A DNA stretch of 64,000 nucleotides from Nautilus pompilius (GCA_018389105.1 JACATO010001053.1:1-64000); one strand, 5' to 3'; positions 1-24,249 are shown, counted from the first letter of the stretch. A program made the numbers and translations. Notes: generated by a model from the sequence alone, not told the origin.

Positions 1-2220
1 TTAAAGCCTAAAAAATTGGTCCTTATGGTTGTTTGTTTTTTTGTCGAATGATATAATAAATAAACAATTTTTTTTATTTTAATAATTGAACTTTTAGGAA
101 TCCGAACTGTATTCAGGTTAGTGAGATTTCGTTTTCATAGGTCGATCACCCGCTCGTTTTCAAATTGCGTTACTGTTATAAATTTCTATTTTCTAGTGTT
201 CATTAAAGTTTTGGACATCCGTCCTTTTACCTGCATGCAACAAAAAATCGCTCTCATTTTGCTAAATAAATCGAGTCAACTGACGCGAATAGATCAGGAT
301 GCTAACAACGCTTCCATTACACAAAAAACTGCCATTGTATTCTATGTCCTATCCCAGACTGACTCGAGGGTCACCGGTACTAAGTCAATTCCACTCAGAA
401 CCTTCCACCAACCGCTCAATTTTTCTTAGTTTTCTCATTGCACCAGCACGCAATTTTATTATTAACAAATAGCTTTTCGCGTCTTTCAGGAAGGGAAGCA
501 TCCAGTGAAATGTCCTCTTTTTTTTAAAAAAAAAAAAAATCTTCCATCTCTTTGTATCTATCATCAAAGATTAAAGTCAATCATTTCGATCATCGGAACC
601 TCTGCACCGCCATTTTATTTCTTTGCAGTCAAAAGCACGAGATGTCGATCTAATGGCTTGATTTTGTTTTAAAAGACTTCAACGTAAAAAAAAAAAAATA
701 GAAAAATAAATATTAATCTCAAAAAGTGAAGCAAACAATTTTCGTCAAACGATTCACGATTAAACATGGATTTCGTTTCCGGCCATCTCGAGGTAAAATC
801 AGACATCCTTCAGTGTACATATGCTTCGAGCTTCTGTTAGAGGAGTTCCACAGTCGCTTGATCTGACCGAGCAGAAGGAATCTGTGTTCAAGAGAAGTGA
901 TGGCTCGGGAGATTTTCCAGGAAACTGGCCACTAGTGATTGCTATCATCAAGCCATCGTGTACCAGCAGCCTCTAACCTTTCTCCAGTTCTTTTGAACCG
1001 TATTATTATCCTGATTACCACTTCTAATTATTTAATCATCTGTGGCATTTCCCTTTTCTTTGAAAACCCCCACTTTATTACTTTTTCAGACTCTTTTTAA
1101 TTCTCCTTAAACTGAGATAATAATGTTCGGTTTATTGTTGTTAGTGGTGTCGAAGTCCCTCGAAATCTGCTTCGATTTTAAAGATTTCTCTTTTTTAAGC
1201 TGGAGACGTCGAATCTAACCCTGCCCAGCAAATACGGACACGGCAGTCACCGGTCTTCTAGCGCGGCGGCGGCAGCAGCAGCAGCAGCAGCTGTACCAGG
1301 AGGTCCAAGAATGTGAAACCTCGGCTCGGTCAGCTCGCGCACCCGGACGGTGGAATAGACGTTGGGACTTACGAACCTCGCCCTCCGCCGGGTCCCGCTC
1401 GTCGCGAGGAGGTCTCTGAAGCTTTTGGGCGCAAGAGATGGAGCGCCGGCCGCGGAAGGAAGAGTTCCACTGTCGGGATCTCGTGCCCTTCGTTTGTTCC
1501 TGCGCGTCACATTTCCGCAGACACCCAAGATGGGAACGTTTCTTGTCGCTCACTGCGCCGTCCACAGACCATGATTTCCCTTACGTGCCGTGACCAGAAC
1601 AACGGGCTCTCACACCTCGATCGATCTCGGCTCGGGGCAGGGGGTGCAGCCCAGCGCCTGCCGACGCGAACACTTTGATAACGAAATTAGCATTCGCTAG
1701 CAAATTAAGACGGTAATTTTAATTTTAAATTCAAGGAAGTAACCCTCGTTACAGTACGGTATCTGCCTGCTGACGTCACGATTGTCTAAACAACTTCTTC
1801 GGTTTTTGCCTTTGTCGGGGAAGGGTTAACGAGTCCTCAGAGTTAACTTCCTTTCACGCACGGGGTAAAAAAAAAAAAAAAATAGAGAGAGAGAGAACTA
1901 AAAATCAGCTTGAAATTCGAGACTATTTTAACCCACCCCAAACCGCAGCCACCTGTCATCCCAGATCACCCGCTAACCAGTATTTCCAGAAAACAGCAAC
2001 CAAATATTTAATTACGATTCTTATTCGCGTTTTACTTCTCAGCTCTCTCGAACACTCAGCGACGTGCTGTTTACTAAAATTGGCTTTAAATACTTCAGTC
2101 ACGTGGACCTTCAAGCGTCTACGAGACAACAGACGAGGACTCGGTCTTTCATTTTAAGTGGAGAGTACGCGAACTACAAATCGCCGTCAACGCTACACCT
2201 TTGGAGCGTATATTCTCGGG
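1..2220. other. intronic or upstream DNA, no gene recognised
   Basis: This stretch lies 5' of the first recognisable transporter exon and is probably intron of that gene, because the exons for its first six or so membrane segments must lie to the left. I found no exon with homology. It is AT-rich except for a GC- and CpG-rich block at about 1200-1680, which includes a (GCA)n run near 1270. Open frames in that block are composition artefacts of high GC. The block could be an internal CpG island or alternative promoter, but nothing in the sequence proves this. Confidence 0.4.
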
Positions 2221-2221
2221 A

Positions 2222-2265
2222 TGCGTGTGTGTGTGTGTGTGTATGTGTGTGGTGTGGGTGTGTTG

Positions 2266-2296
<31 letters not shown>

Positions 2297-2320
2297 TGTG
2301 TGTGTTGTTGGTGGTGTGTG
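2222..2320. repeat. (GT)n microsatellite
   Basis: Nearly pure GT dinucleotide run with a few interruptions, on the sense side of the transporter intron. A second pure (GT)n run lies at about 3175-3221. Confidence 0.9.
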
Positions 2321-2639
2321 TCTGTCTGCTTATCTCGAGGGCCCGAAATAAAAGTAACACGACTTGGCCGGGCTCCCAGGAGCAGCACCACCACGCTCTT
2401 TCCTTTAACATCTGCCGCGTGGGTTTTGGCCACCATCTGAAAGTGAAGAGCAATAACAGGGGCCTACCAAGCAGCTTCAAAGCCTATGGACAGCTCCACT
2501 GGGATCTCTCCGGAACAACGGTAAATGTGCCCCAACCCGCGGCGATGGCGTCGGTGATCGATGGATGCGCAGCTGCCCCGTAAACATTTCCTGAGAAGAG
2601 GCAACGAAACGGGGCAGGCATGGCACAAATGGGCAGCAG

Positions 2640-3045
2640 GAATGAAACAGCGGGATGACCAAACCCCGGAAGGAGCCGCCCTTTACGGATGAGTCCAAGT
2701 ATCAACTGTTTTGGGAAGTAATCAACAAAACCTTTGTTTGGAGGCGAAACGGGAAGCGGTATAAGAGAGAGTGTGCAAGGGATACGGCGAGGAATAGAAG
2801 CGGACCGATCAATAGAAGTGTGGGACTTTCATGTTAGCCAAGGGTGTCGGATATTTGCGTAAAATCGGAGGTGTACCGACTGCCGACAGGTGCGGGCAGA
2901 TTCTCATTTATCGGGCCAGACCTCAGGAAGACATCTCATTGGGCGGCGATTCGTCTTCCAGCACGACAACGATCCCAAGCATACAGCCGTTGTGGTGGAA
3001 TCTGGAACGCGAACCTCCTCCTGTAAACGGTATTTTGGCCTGCAC
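2640..3045 (+). mobile_element. Tc1-like DNA transposon relic (transposase catalytic core)
   Basis: A decayed piece of a Tc1/mariner transposase. The motif TDESKYQLF, holding the first catalytic Asp, is encoded from about 2685 and is followed by VWRRNGKRYKREC. The motif HDNDPKHTAVVV, holding the second catalytic Asp, is encoded from about 2962. The two Asp codons are about 93 codons apart, close to the usual Tc1 spacing, but they lie in different frames, so at least one indel separates them. The third acidic motif (SPDLNPIE) is absent: the sequence runs into other DNA and a (GT)n tract. No terminal inverted repeats were found. Family assignment rests on these two motifs and is firm; element ends are uncertain. 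Confidence 0.7.
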
Positions 3046-3173
3046 AAATATCCGGCATGAACACCGAGAAAGGGAAACGGCAACCAAACACCGGGAAGAA
3101 ATTACACACACCAAATACTAATGCACTGTACAGGGTGTCCATTTTGCCTTTGCCCATTTTCTGTACTAATACA

Positions 3174-3174
<1 letters not shown>

Positions 3175-3221
<47 letters not shown>
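3175..3221. repeat. (GT)n microsatellite
   Basis: Uninterrupted GT dinucleotide run of about 23 units directly downstream of the Tc1 relic. Confidence 0.9.
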
Positions 3222-3224
<3 letters not shown>

Positions 3225-3732
3225 GTATGTCTCTCAGTTGTAATTACTCCTTATTTGTGTCTATTCCATATGTGCTTCCATAGTTATTTCCATTACTGTA
3301 TATACGTATGTATTCTATTCCGTGCTTATGTTGTTTAGTGATGGCCAAAAATTATTGCATCACTTTATATTATTAGACAAAATCCTGTGTTGCAGTGTGA
3401 AAATGCAAACCTTACGGATTGAGCCCCCTTTTTTTAAAAATATTGATAGGGTCTTTGTGTTTCCTTAATGTGCCGACTTCTGGAGATGTGAGTGCGGACC
3501 GGTAAAGCGTAACACTCGAATAAAGATCGGTTAAAAGATATCATTTTAGCAAGAGAGATTTATAAATAATAAGTCATAAACAAAAGGAAAGTTCAGGAAT
3601 CACATTAATCGTAATGGCATCGGACGGGTTATACTAAAAAAAAAGAAAACTTTTTCGGGCGATTAATAATTTTGTCTATAACTGTACGTGTCTGTGTTGG
3701 GCTTAAACATTTCACAATAGTAGTGATGTTAT

Positions 3733-3749
3733 CAATAATAATAATATAA

Positions 3750-3807
<58 letters not shown>

Positions 3808-3808
3808 G
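3733..3808. repeat. (AAT)n microsatellite
   Basis: About 25 trinucleotide units, with one interruption near 3750. The rest of 3222-4405 holds no recognised gene. A short GC-richer segment at about 3930-3966, bounded by plausible AG and GT splice dinucleotides, could be a small exon but shows no homology to the transporter. Confidence 0.85.
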
Positions 3809-4405
3809 TTTTTCTATAGCTCCAGTTTACTGGCACAAGTAAATGTTTGTGCTAATCGATCGAAGCTATAAAGAATGACTGCGATTTCTTCGGTTGACTG
3901 AAGCATTAAAAATTTTTTCTAGCAAAGAGTCTGTCCGCGTCGACAGATCATCCCGGCGCCGATTCCGTAAGTACATGGGATACATTAAAAGAATTAAAAA
4001 ATAAAAAAAAAACTAATCAATTTGATGGCAAGAAATGATTTAATAGAAATCAAGAACTTTACATGTAGTAGACGATTTCAAGCAAAAATATTACGGTTTG
4101 TATGTGCGTGTTAGCTGATTTTAGTACCAGTCTCCTGCTAATTAACTCCTGAATAAAAGAAAAAGCATAAAAATGAAAATAGAATTAATCAATTTCAAAT
4201 TTATTTCGTATTTGTGGAGCTTCTTTGTATTTATTTAGCTGCGAGAATCTGCTCGGTTGACTTATTATTGAAATACTCTCGTGATATACATATATATATA
4301 TTGGTTCGTTTTTTAATCTTAGTTTTATATCGGCAGATTTTTCAACGTACATTAACTTCCCCATAGTTGACAATGTATTTCTGTTTTGTTTTTCTTTCCC
4401 CACAG

Positions 4406-15711
<11,306 letters not shown>

Positions 15712-15950
15712 ACTAACTGGAAACGGCTGTGTTAGGATCAGATGTCTCTCTCTCTCTCTTGTTGTGGTGCTAATTTCGTTATCAGGACGATCGCTGCTCG
15801 CCGATCTTAGACGCCGGATCGCCGTTCCACTTAGCAGACGCCGAGGTCTGGTTTCCTTCCTCCCAGCGTCAATAGAACTTCCTCAGTAAACCCGTATCCG
15901 TCGTCTTTCCTTCAACCATAGTGCCAGCTAGCAGCGCCCCCTGTTATTTC

Positions 15951-15956
15951 AATAAA
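15951..15956 (+). promoter_or_regulatory. polyadenylation signal AATAAA of the transporter gene
   Basis: First canonical AATAAA after the transporter stop codon, giving a 3' UTR of about 250 bases. The UTR includes a short CT run near 15742. The cleavage site is not visible from sequence alone. Confidence 0.6.
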
Positions 15957-15959
15957 TGC

Positions 15960-17640
15960 GACCTAGTGCTGACGTCTGGACGATGCTAGACCACTGAGTG
16001 TGTAGTTAAAGATCTGATCACCAAAGCTGTGCGTCTGTCTCTGGGCAAGTTCTCTTTTCGCCCGCCATTTTTTTCAGGAGCGGTGCATAACCGGTTCCAA
16101 CAGGTATTGTTGCCGGAAAACGGAATTCATTTTAGCGAACCGTAAAAAAGAAAAAAAAAATTTGGCATTTTTCAGTGGAAAATCTGATTTATTTATATAT
16201 TATTAAATTGATCTCTAATCGTTTTTAAAGAACTAATTCGTTTTAAAATAGTAAGAGATTAGTAAAAAAAAAAAGAAACAAAAAAAACGATTAACTTTTG
16301 TGCGAAGTGTATTTTTTCTCCACAAGCTGCGGGGGTCGGAAATGACGTAGGGGACGGCACGTGCTGGCTGACGTGAGTTGGCACCAACTTAACACTCTTT
16401 CATTCTTCCGCCGTGATGCTGCAAAAAAAAAAAATTGATAATTTATATTTAGTTGTTGTGCTGCCCCATCCACAAAATTGTTTTTTTTTTTTTCCGACAT
16501 CATTAGCCGGTTTGCGATAACGCTACGCAAAGTCTGCTGCATAACGCATCCACCCGCTCGAGGAAAGACTACGTCTGACGTCTAGATCTCCGGAAGCGTG
16601 GAACGGTTTCCGCCTTCCGCAGGTTTCCGTCTTTCGGTGTTTTTATTTCTTAACTACGAGTAAAACTCCCCTCCCCCCGTTGCATCAGAATGATTTAGCC
16701 GAAGTGCAACGCCAGGCTGTTGCGGCTAGCAGAACACTGCCGCTTTGAAGGTACATCTGAGATGTAGAGAGGAGGTCGTCAGGGGCAACCGCGACTGCTG
16801 GTTGTAAAAGTGCAGAAGAACAGGCAGGTGCTTTCCAGAATTGTGGCCGACCTACCTGACCAGTCAGTCGTACGGTCAGGATTTCAAGGCGGACCTGGTT
16901 TATCGCAAACCTGGATTCCAGGTTCAGAATATGCGGTGGTTGGAATGAATTTATTTAATTTTAAAAGTTAAAATATATATATATTTTTTTTTCTTTTGTA
17001 AGATATTTTAAATGTATCCATTCGTTTGTGTGTGTGTGTTTTTTTTTAGCTTTTGCAACTCGTTGCTTGACGTTAAGTCGAAACCCAGGTGCATCAACTT
17101 AACACGCTGGCGCGGTCGATATTCGTACTTAGGTAACCTCTTTGAACTTGGATAATGTGAAAGCCAGACAAGGTGGCGCCACCACGGGATACGCAGCGGC
17201 AGGGTTACCGCGAATCATGAGACAGAATCAGCCCAAAAGCAAGTCGAAGTGATACCGCGATTAATGTTATTTATCGCAAACATTATTCAGGCTGCGTTCG
17301 GCTATTTATTATTCTACTTGTTGGCTCGCGACTAAAGAGTTTCAGGGAAGAAAGGCATTTGCGTTGACTTCACAACGCGCTTATCAGGGTAGGTAACTGG
17401 TTTTTGCAATTCGGGTGTCATTATCGTTACCTGCTGTCGTTCTTCTAGTGGAACTACAGCAACAGCGACAGCGACGCAACACAACCCTGGCGGGCGTAGA
17501 CCGCGGGGGGTGCGATCCATCATTTACTGCCGGCTGGAACGTTAAACGTGATGCGATCCTCGGTGAGAGCCGATCTATGTTAAGGGACATCACGCTAAAG
17601 GCAACAGGAAAAGCTTTTGATATTAATTTAGAAGAACCTC
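15960..17640. other. intergenic, no feature recognised
   Basis: AT-rich DNA with homopolymer runs and no coding homology on either strand. Short open frames here look like chance. Confidence 0.4.
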
Positions 17641-17841
17641 TCTCTCTCTCTCTCTGTCTGTCTGCACTGACGTCATCATTCTCTGTGATGACATCATCTT
17701 TCTCTGTAGTGACGTCACCTCTCTGTCTATCTCTTGTAGTGACGTCATCTCTCTCTGTGTCTGCACTGACGTCATCATTCTGTGATGACATAATCTTTCT
17801 TTGTAGTGACGTCACCGCTCTATCTATCTCTGTGTAGTGAC

Positions 17842-17874
<33 letters not shown>
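17639..17874. repeat. CT-rich repeat carrying at least five TGACGTCA palindromes
   Basis: An irregular tandem of about 30-70 bp units made of CTCTCTGT-type stretches, each followed by TGACGTCA or a near variant (TGACATCA, TGACATAA). Perfect CRE palindromes can be read near 17668, 17710, 17740, 17768 and 17806. It ends in a pure (CT)n run at 17842-17873. The same CTGTACTGACGTCAT module occurs in the (CT)n tracts of the transporter introns. Confidence 0.85.
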
Positions 17875-17877
<3 letters not shown>

Positions 17878-18769
17878 AAATATTCCCTGCGATAATCCTC
17901 CATACATCCTCCATCCAAGTGCTTTGTTTGTATTGTTCTGTCTTCCTTGGGATGGTATTAGATCAGTTTTACCTAAGATTAATCAAATAACAACAACGCA
18001 TCTCTGTGATTTTTACAGATCCTTAATTTAATTTATTAATTTTACTGTACATAGATTACACTTTAAAAAAAAAATAATATAATGTTACTTTCCTTCATCG
18101 ATTTAATTTCAACCGTAAATATATAATTTTGTTAGGAATTTCTTACGATTTTAGTGGTTAATAAAAAAAATGGTTTCGCTAATTAAGAGAGTAAATGCTG
18201 GATTTTTGAAAATTTTTAAAATTTACTGTACTTTGGACCATGATTCGGTTTCGTCAGATCAACATCGCGCTCTTTGTTAGAGTGATCTCCCCTTGTTACT
18301 GCAGACAAGAATGTGGAATGTCTGAGGGACGACGGGTAGAGCAGGACAACAGAAATTCGCGAATTTTTGCCGGACGCTGTAGCTTCTTAAGGAAGTAGTG
18401 CCGTTATTCGGTTCGTAATTACACGTGCACGGCTCTGGTTATTAGCATAAATCAGGTAATAATAGTACAACACAACTGGCTTAGATAAAGAAGAGGATCT
18501 CGAAGGTTTCGTAACAAATTTGCTGAAACTATCAGGAGGCAGAGGTCGATCAATCAGACTCAGTTCCAAGTCAATTCGACCGAACAACGTTTGCCTATGT
18601 AAATATTACATGAAGCTTGGTTAGGTATGCGGTACACCTTTCAACGAGTCTTTGACAGGATGTGAAAAGGTCGAAGAATTTACAGTCATGACGAGCGTCC
18701 TCCCCACTGGTGATTGAAATTACCCAACGTTTTCGGTCTTGCGAGGTAGGACGGACTACAAAGATGATG

Positions 18770-18772
<3 letters not shown>

Positions 18773-18809
<37 letters not shown>

Positions 18810-18812
18810 AGG
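18773..18812. repeat. (GA)n microsatellite
   Basis: About 38 bp GA repeat with one interruption. The surrounding DNA from 17880 to 20300 has no recognised gene. Confidence 0.85.
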
Positions 18813-20305
18813 GTATTGCGTATATTTATTTTAAAGAAAAAACTTGCATTCTTCCTACCCATTTAACTCACCTCGGAGACCTGATATTTTAAAAACTGAT
18901 AACTTTAAAAAAAACAAAAACAAACAGCTCCAGTTTAATCTGATGCCTTTTCTTTAAAATAAAATTCGGAACCTTTTTCACATTTTAAATTTAATTCTGG
19001 TTTGTTTTTTTTCTCCTTCGCGGTCGCATAGATTAGACCAAATATCTCTAAATCTCGTTTTATTAATTCTATTAATTTTTCTTCTTCTTTTTTTGTCTCC
19101 TCGTTTTTCTGTTGTTGTTTTTTTTTAATCGACTTCCTCTACATAGAGAATTTTACGACATCTGCTCGGTTAGCTTTCCTGAGGCCGGCACACCCCCCCC
19201 CCCGGGACAGTTTCTGTTAACTGTTTGACGCCCATCTACCCGAGACCTAACTGCCAGCATAGAAACGTCGGATTGTAGAATTACACGTATGAACCAGATG
19301 GGGACTGACTGAGATGAAGATCGTTACAATTAAAACGCCAATCCCATTCTCATCACCAACTCGCATCTTAGTTATCTTTATGTTTATTTAAAACCCTCGT
19401 TTTTCAGCTTCGAAATATAAAAGCTCGCATTTCGATGTTAGCTTTAATTTCGCCAGCCAGAATCTTCTTTTCGTTTTCGTCTTCTTACTTTTATAATCAC
19501 CCGATTATCAGTAACACGACTATTCGCGTCCCCGTGACCTTTCTGACCTGGGTTTGACACCAGTTTGCCGAAAAACGTATCGCTAGCAAAAGGATTATGA
19601 AAATCCAATTCGATATTTAAAAAAAAAAAAAAATAGATTTTTTTTTTTTAATTTGAAAAAAAGTGGATTAGACAACCAGCGACTCCATCTGTCAACCGCG
19701 ATGGATTCAAGCACGTCAAAAATGCTAATTTGAAAACAAGCACGAAAAACGAAGCGATCTCCCTCCCTCCCCAACCGCAAAATTTCCTTATGAACAGCGT
19801 TTAGGGTCTGGTTTGTACCCGTCACAGTTATTCTTGCGGTTCTGTTTGTTTTCTCCTTCTCTTCCATGTCAAGAATTAAGAACGCGTCTAATTATACAGA
19901 AGATATCTCCGAAAGGTCTGTGTAGCGCACATGCAATGGTGATCAGAAATTAAAAAAATAATAATGAAATTGTATATTTTTATGCATTGAAATGAATTTA
20001 AAATCTGCATAAGGAAATATTAAAATATAAAATTATATATATATACATTATAACAAAGTCGCAAGTTGCGCGTTCACAGAAATGTCTGCAGCAAATTTTT
20101 TTTAAAAAATGTTTGGGAATGTAAATCTGTTGAATGCTTTGTTTGTTAGGTTTCCGCAGCTTTTCTCGTTTATTAAGACTGCACGAAGATGCACCATTTT
20201 CAACGCTGCTGTTAGCTAGAGATGTGTGCAGGCCGAGGATATTTGGTAGCCGCCGCCGGGCTCTGAGAGACTGCGACCTCAGTGAAACCGTCTGACACAC
20301 ACTGG

Positions 20306-20694
20306 CGTCACCGGAAATATCTCCCACGGAACCCATTTAGGCCGAGTCCACGTGATACTTCACCGCTTGTTTCGTCACCGGAAATATCTCCCACGGAACC
20401 CATTTAGGCCGAGTCCACGTGATACTTCACCGCTTGTTACGTCACCGGAAATATCTCCCACGGAACCCATTTAGGCCGAGTCCACGTGATACTTCACCGC
20501 TTGTTACGTCACCGGAAATATCTCCCACGGAACCCATTTAGGCCGAGTCCACGTGATACTTCACCGCTTGTTACGTCACCGGAAATATCTCCCACGGAAC
20601 CCAGTTAGGCCGAGTCCACGTGATACTTCACCGCTTGTTACGTCACCGGAAATATCTCCCACGGAACCCAGTTAGGCCGAGTCCACGTGATACA
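20306..20694. repeat. 67-bp minisatellite, ~5.8 copies, with CACGTG and ACGTCA motifs
   Basis: Nearly identical 67-bp head-to-tail units beginning CGTCACCGGAAATATCTCC and containing GAGTCCACGTGATAC. Each full unit carries an E-box CACGTG, and four unit junctions read TTACGTCA, a CRE-type site. Variation between units is one or two bases, implying recent expansion. Confidence 0.95.
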
Positions 20695-21039
20695 TAAACC
20701 CAGAATGGAATCTTTGTGTTGCCTCTTAGAGACAACCAGGGTAATTGTACAAACATTTGCTTGCTTGTTTGTTTGATGGATACTTAAAGAATCTAGAATG
20801 AAATACGGAGAACCGAACGGGCTTTTTAATTAATTGCGTTGTTGACTAGCAGACCTAAGTGTTAGCGACACACCTAGAAATAGTTGCAAGCCTAGGAAAA
20901 GAAAACATTAATATTTTCTTGCAAATCGTAGCGTGTAAGGTTGGCAATAATCGTAATTACAGCGGTTAGCATGATGTGGTACATATAACAGCGCACTACT
21001 ACCGGAATTTGCATCGTGCCTACTGTATTACTTTGAAAA

Positions 21040-21106
21040 AAATAATTAATTATATATATTACATATATATATATATATGTGTGTGTGTGTGTATATATAT
21101 ACATAT
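21040..21106. repeat. AT/GT-rich simple repeat
   Basis: Alternating (AT)n and (GT)n microsatellite. DNA from 20700 to 23740 otherwise holds only small (TTG)n tracts near 21255 and 21765 and no recognised gene. Confidence 0.75.
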
Positions 21107-23744
21107 ATGAAGAGATACTGTACAGTGTAACACAGAGATGTACTATTTTGTAGAGAAGTGGAAGGAAATCTTCCAAGCATGTACAACCTTAGAAACAAGG
21201 ATTTCGTGTCAACTATTAAACGTGTTCATGCTGGCGGCTACTCCTGTTGTTTTTTGTTGTTGTTGTTGTTGTCTTTATCCGTTTCAGAGCCTTCATAATG
21301 GCGACAAAGCTGCCTACCTCGCCAATGCAACAAGCGGCGCTCGCGATGGTGATAGGCGAGAAACAGCGCGTGACCACCGCGATACTGGGATCGGTTTATA
21401 AGAAAAGTACGAAATGAGAAATCTTCATCAGCATCAGTTCCAGAGTGACGAACGTGATTTTCTCTGCCAGCATGGCTTCTCTCTCTCTCTGTCTTCTGTA
21501 ATAGTCCTTGATCTGTTGTGTGGGGGTCCCCTTAAGGTTCACCATCTCATTACCAGCTGTGGTTAGTCGCCGCGCTTCCTTGTGGGGGCGCGACGTTCGG
21601 CTCTGGTTTTTCCTCTCATGTCAGCACAGGTAACGTGGCCGACCCGAGTCCATTCCGTGACAGCAGTTCCATTCTATGAGACTTCGTGAAAACCACGGAG
21701 GCATTTCTCTCTTGCATAAAGACCAAACTACATTAAGCCTGGTATTATCATTATTATTATTTTGTTGTTGTTGTTGTTGTCGTATAACAGGCTAAAACTT
21801 TAAAACCTCATTCTTATACAAAAACAGATTGGAGAAAACCAGTGCGGGCAGAGCCAGCGTACGAACTTCATAAAAAATGTAAATAAACCCGATTAAGACT
21901 AAAGGATTAACAGGATGGCACACCTGAGAAGGTCGGATTAGAAAACATAAATAAATATTCAATTCGATCCACGCTCAGGTGATCTCTGTGTTTCAATTGA
22001 TTGATTTCGTATCGACCCGCGTCGAGGTCTGCATGTAGTAACGTCAAAAGAGATGCAAAGGCGCGTGAATTGGCTCTTTTGTGCTGGGAGACGAAAATAG
22101 CCCGAGCGCGTGCCGACGCGTACGGCTGCATTGAGCGAACGGTTAATAAACTTCCAAGTGGATGCGGGGACGCAGCGAAGCAGAGTAGGAGGTGGTAATT
22201 ACCGATTGTTCCTCGAACGGCTCCCCTCACTCCAGAACGACAGTGGGACTAAAAACCTAATTAAAACCGTGCGCGAGCTTTTTGATTCCCAACTTCCCAG
22301 AGTCTTGAAGTCGATTTGATCAGCCAAACTTTTCTCCATAGAAATGGGACTCGGGTGTCCAAAAGAGAACTTGTCTTTAGTGTTGGCGGAAAAGTGGAGT
22401 CGTTGAGGTAGGAATTAAGGAGATGAGTAAGAGAAGAGAGTTTCAACAGAGCGACCGGTTAGAATCTGCCTTTGTTTGTCTTCCTTTTTTTTTTTTTGAT
22501 TTTCACTGGGATGGAACAATCTAAAAGAAATAGAGAGAATGGCGTTCGAAAGTTGGATTGGAAATAAATATCTCAGGGGATCCAAAATCCAAAGAAAAAG
22601 ATGTATAAGTATTAACTATCCAAAAGTGTTAAATGACTAATATCGTGATTGTCTTTCTTCTACTCCAAGGTGTTAACGCCCACCCGTCAATGCGACTGCG
22701 TATCTAAATAGAGACTGTCACCTGCCTAGCGATTGAGGTATTTATAGTGGTTCAAAGTTCTGCTTCACGTAAAGTAAAGCCCCCTATTTCCTCGGTTGGG
22801 TGTGATGTAGGAGAAGGTCAACACGAAAGCGAGGCACGACGAACAGAATCTAATTCAGTGTTACGAGACGAAGAGCCAGCTTTTGGAAAAGGGTCGAAAC
22901 GATACGGACTTAGTTCGGCAAATGTAGCTTCTGTGATGAGAAAATTCCGCGTTCGCATCCACAGTCTGCGTTGATCAAAGGGTCAGAGAGGGCAGACCGG
23001 GTAGTTTGAGAATCTGCGTTGTACCCAGTAGCTGGTAATAAAAGTTAGAGATGCGACTTAAGTCGTAGTTCCGTGTAGAACAAGGTGATATTAGAGAAAA
23101 AAAGAGGCCTGTCGGTTACACGGAGATTTAAAGTTACAGGAAGAAGACAGACGGATTCCTCAAAGATTTCTGGACAGTTAAAGAGTCCGGGCAGCCTACG
23201 ACCGCTCAATAAAAGGTTTCGCAGAAGAATCTTTGCAATGACGACATCTGGTGGCAGCGGACTGAAAGAAAAGATGATTTGTACCTGAATAGGCCAGGTG
23301 CCGGTTTTCTGATGACTGAAAAGTTTGGGTTAGGATAAAAGTTATTTTAAAAGAACTTCGGAATTTTACAAATAAATATTCATAAATTTAAAAAAAAAAC
23401 ATCCTCAAAATGTAGTTTTTTTTTACTGGTATCCTTCCGCTGAAGCATTAATTAGGACGGGGCTTCAAACAATTGGTAGGAAAAAATTTTTTTAATCTTA
23501 TTATACAAATGGAAATCCGCAATTTAAGTCACCGTGCAGCTAAAATATAACAGATATTTTAGGTATAGTATACAGTATATCGAAAATCTGGTGCACCCTG
23601 CTGACGTACGTCCGACAGAGGCCTTACAAGAGGTGAATACAGATCAGAGACAAGGGGATGGTGACAGGGAAGTCTTTCCCAGATTCTTAAAGCAAACTTA
23701 TGAAGGAGTTTCGGGGCAAAGGGAAAGTTCGGACATAACGACTC

Positions 23745-24121
23745 TCGCGCGCTCGCGCGCGCTCTCGCGCGCTCGGCTCGCGCTCGCGCGCTCGCCTCGC
23801 GCTCGCGCTCGCGCGCAGCAGCAGCAGCAGCAGCAGCAGCGCGCGCTCAGCATCATCATCATCATCAGAAGCAGCATCAGCATCTCTCTCTCTCTCATCA
23901 TCATCATCATCAGCTCTCTCTCGCTCAGCTCATCATTCAGCATCATCATCATCATCTCTCATCTCTCTCTCATCATCATCATCATCATCTCCATCATCAT
24001 CATCATCATCTCTCTCTCTCATCATTCATCATCATCATCATCATCTCATCATCTCTCTCTCTCTCATCATCATCATCATCATCATCATCATCTCTCTCTT
24101 CTCATCTCATCATCATCATCA

Positions 24122-24186
<65 letters not shown>

Positions 24187-24200
24187 TCACACACAAAAAC
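23745..24200. repeat. compound microsatellite: CG-rich, CAG, CAT, CT and CA blocks
   Basis: Five simple-repeat types follow one another: a GCGCTC-rich block (23745-23815), (CAG)n (23814-23842), interleaved (CAT)n and (CT)n (23850-24125), pure (CT)n (24124-24168) and (CA)n (24168-24200). Because CAG, CAT and CT repeats lack stop codons, this yields a long open frame of Gln, Ile, Ser and His runs, which I do not consider a gene. Confidence 0.9.
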
Positions 24201-24249
24201 AGAACACCCGCACACACAGAACACAGAACACACACGTGCGTTTAAGAAG

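Noticed and set aside
1215-1678. Several overlapping frames in the GC-rich block
   Set aside because: High GC lowers stop-codon frequency; peptides are Arg/Ala-rich with no homology, and none fits the transporter.
3930-3966. Small segment bounded by AG and GTAAGT in the transporter intron
   Set aside because: It would not encode the expected transporter residues preceding the 4406 exon, so it was not accepted as an exon.
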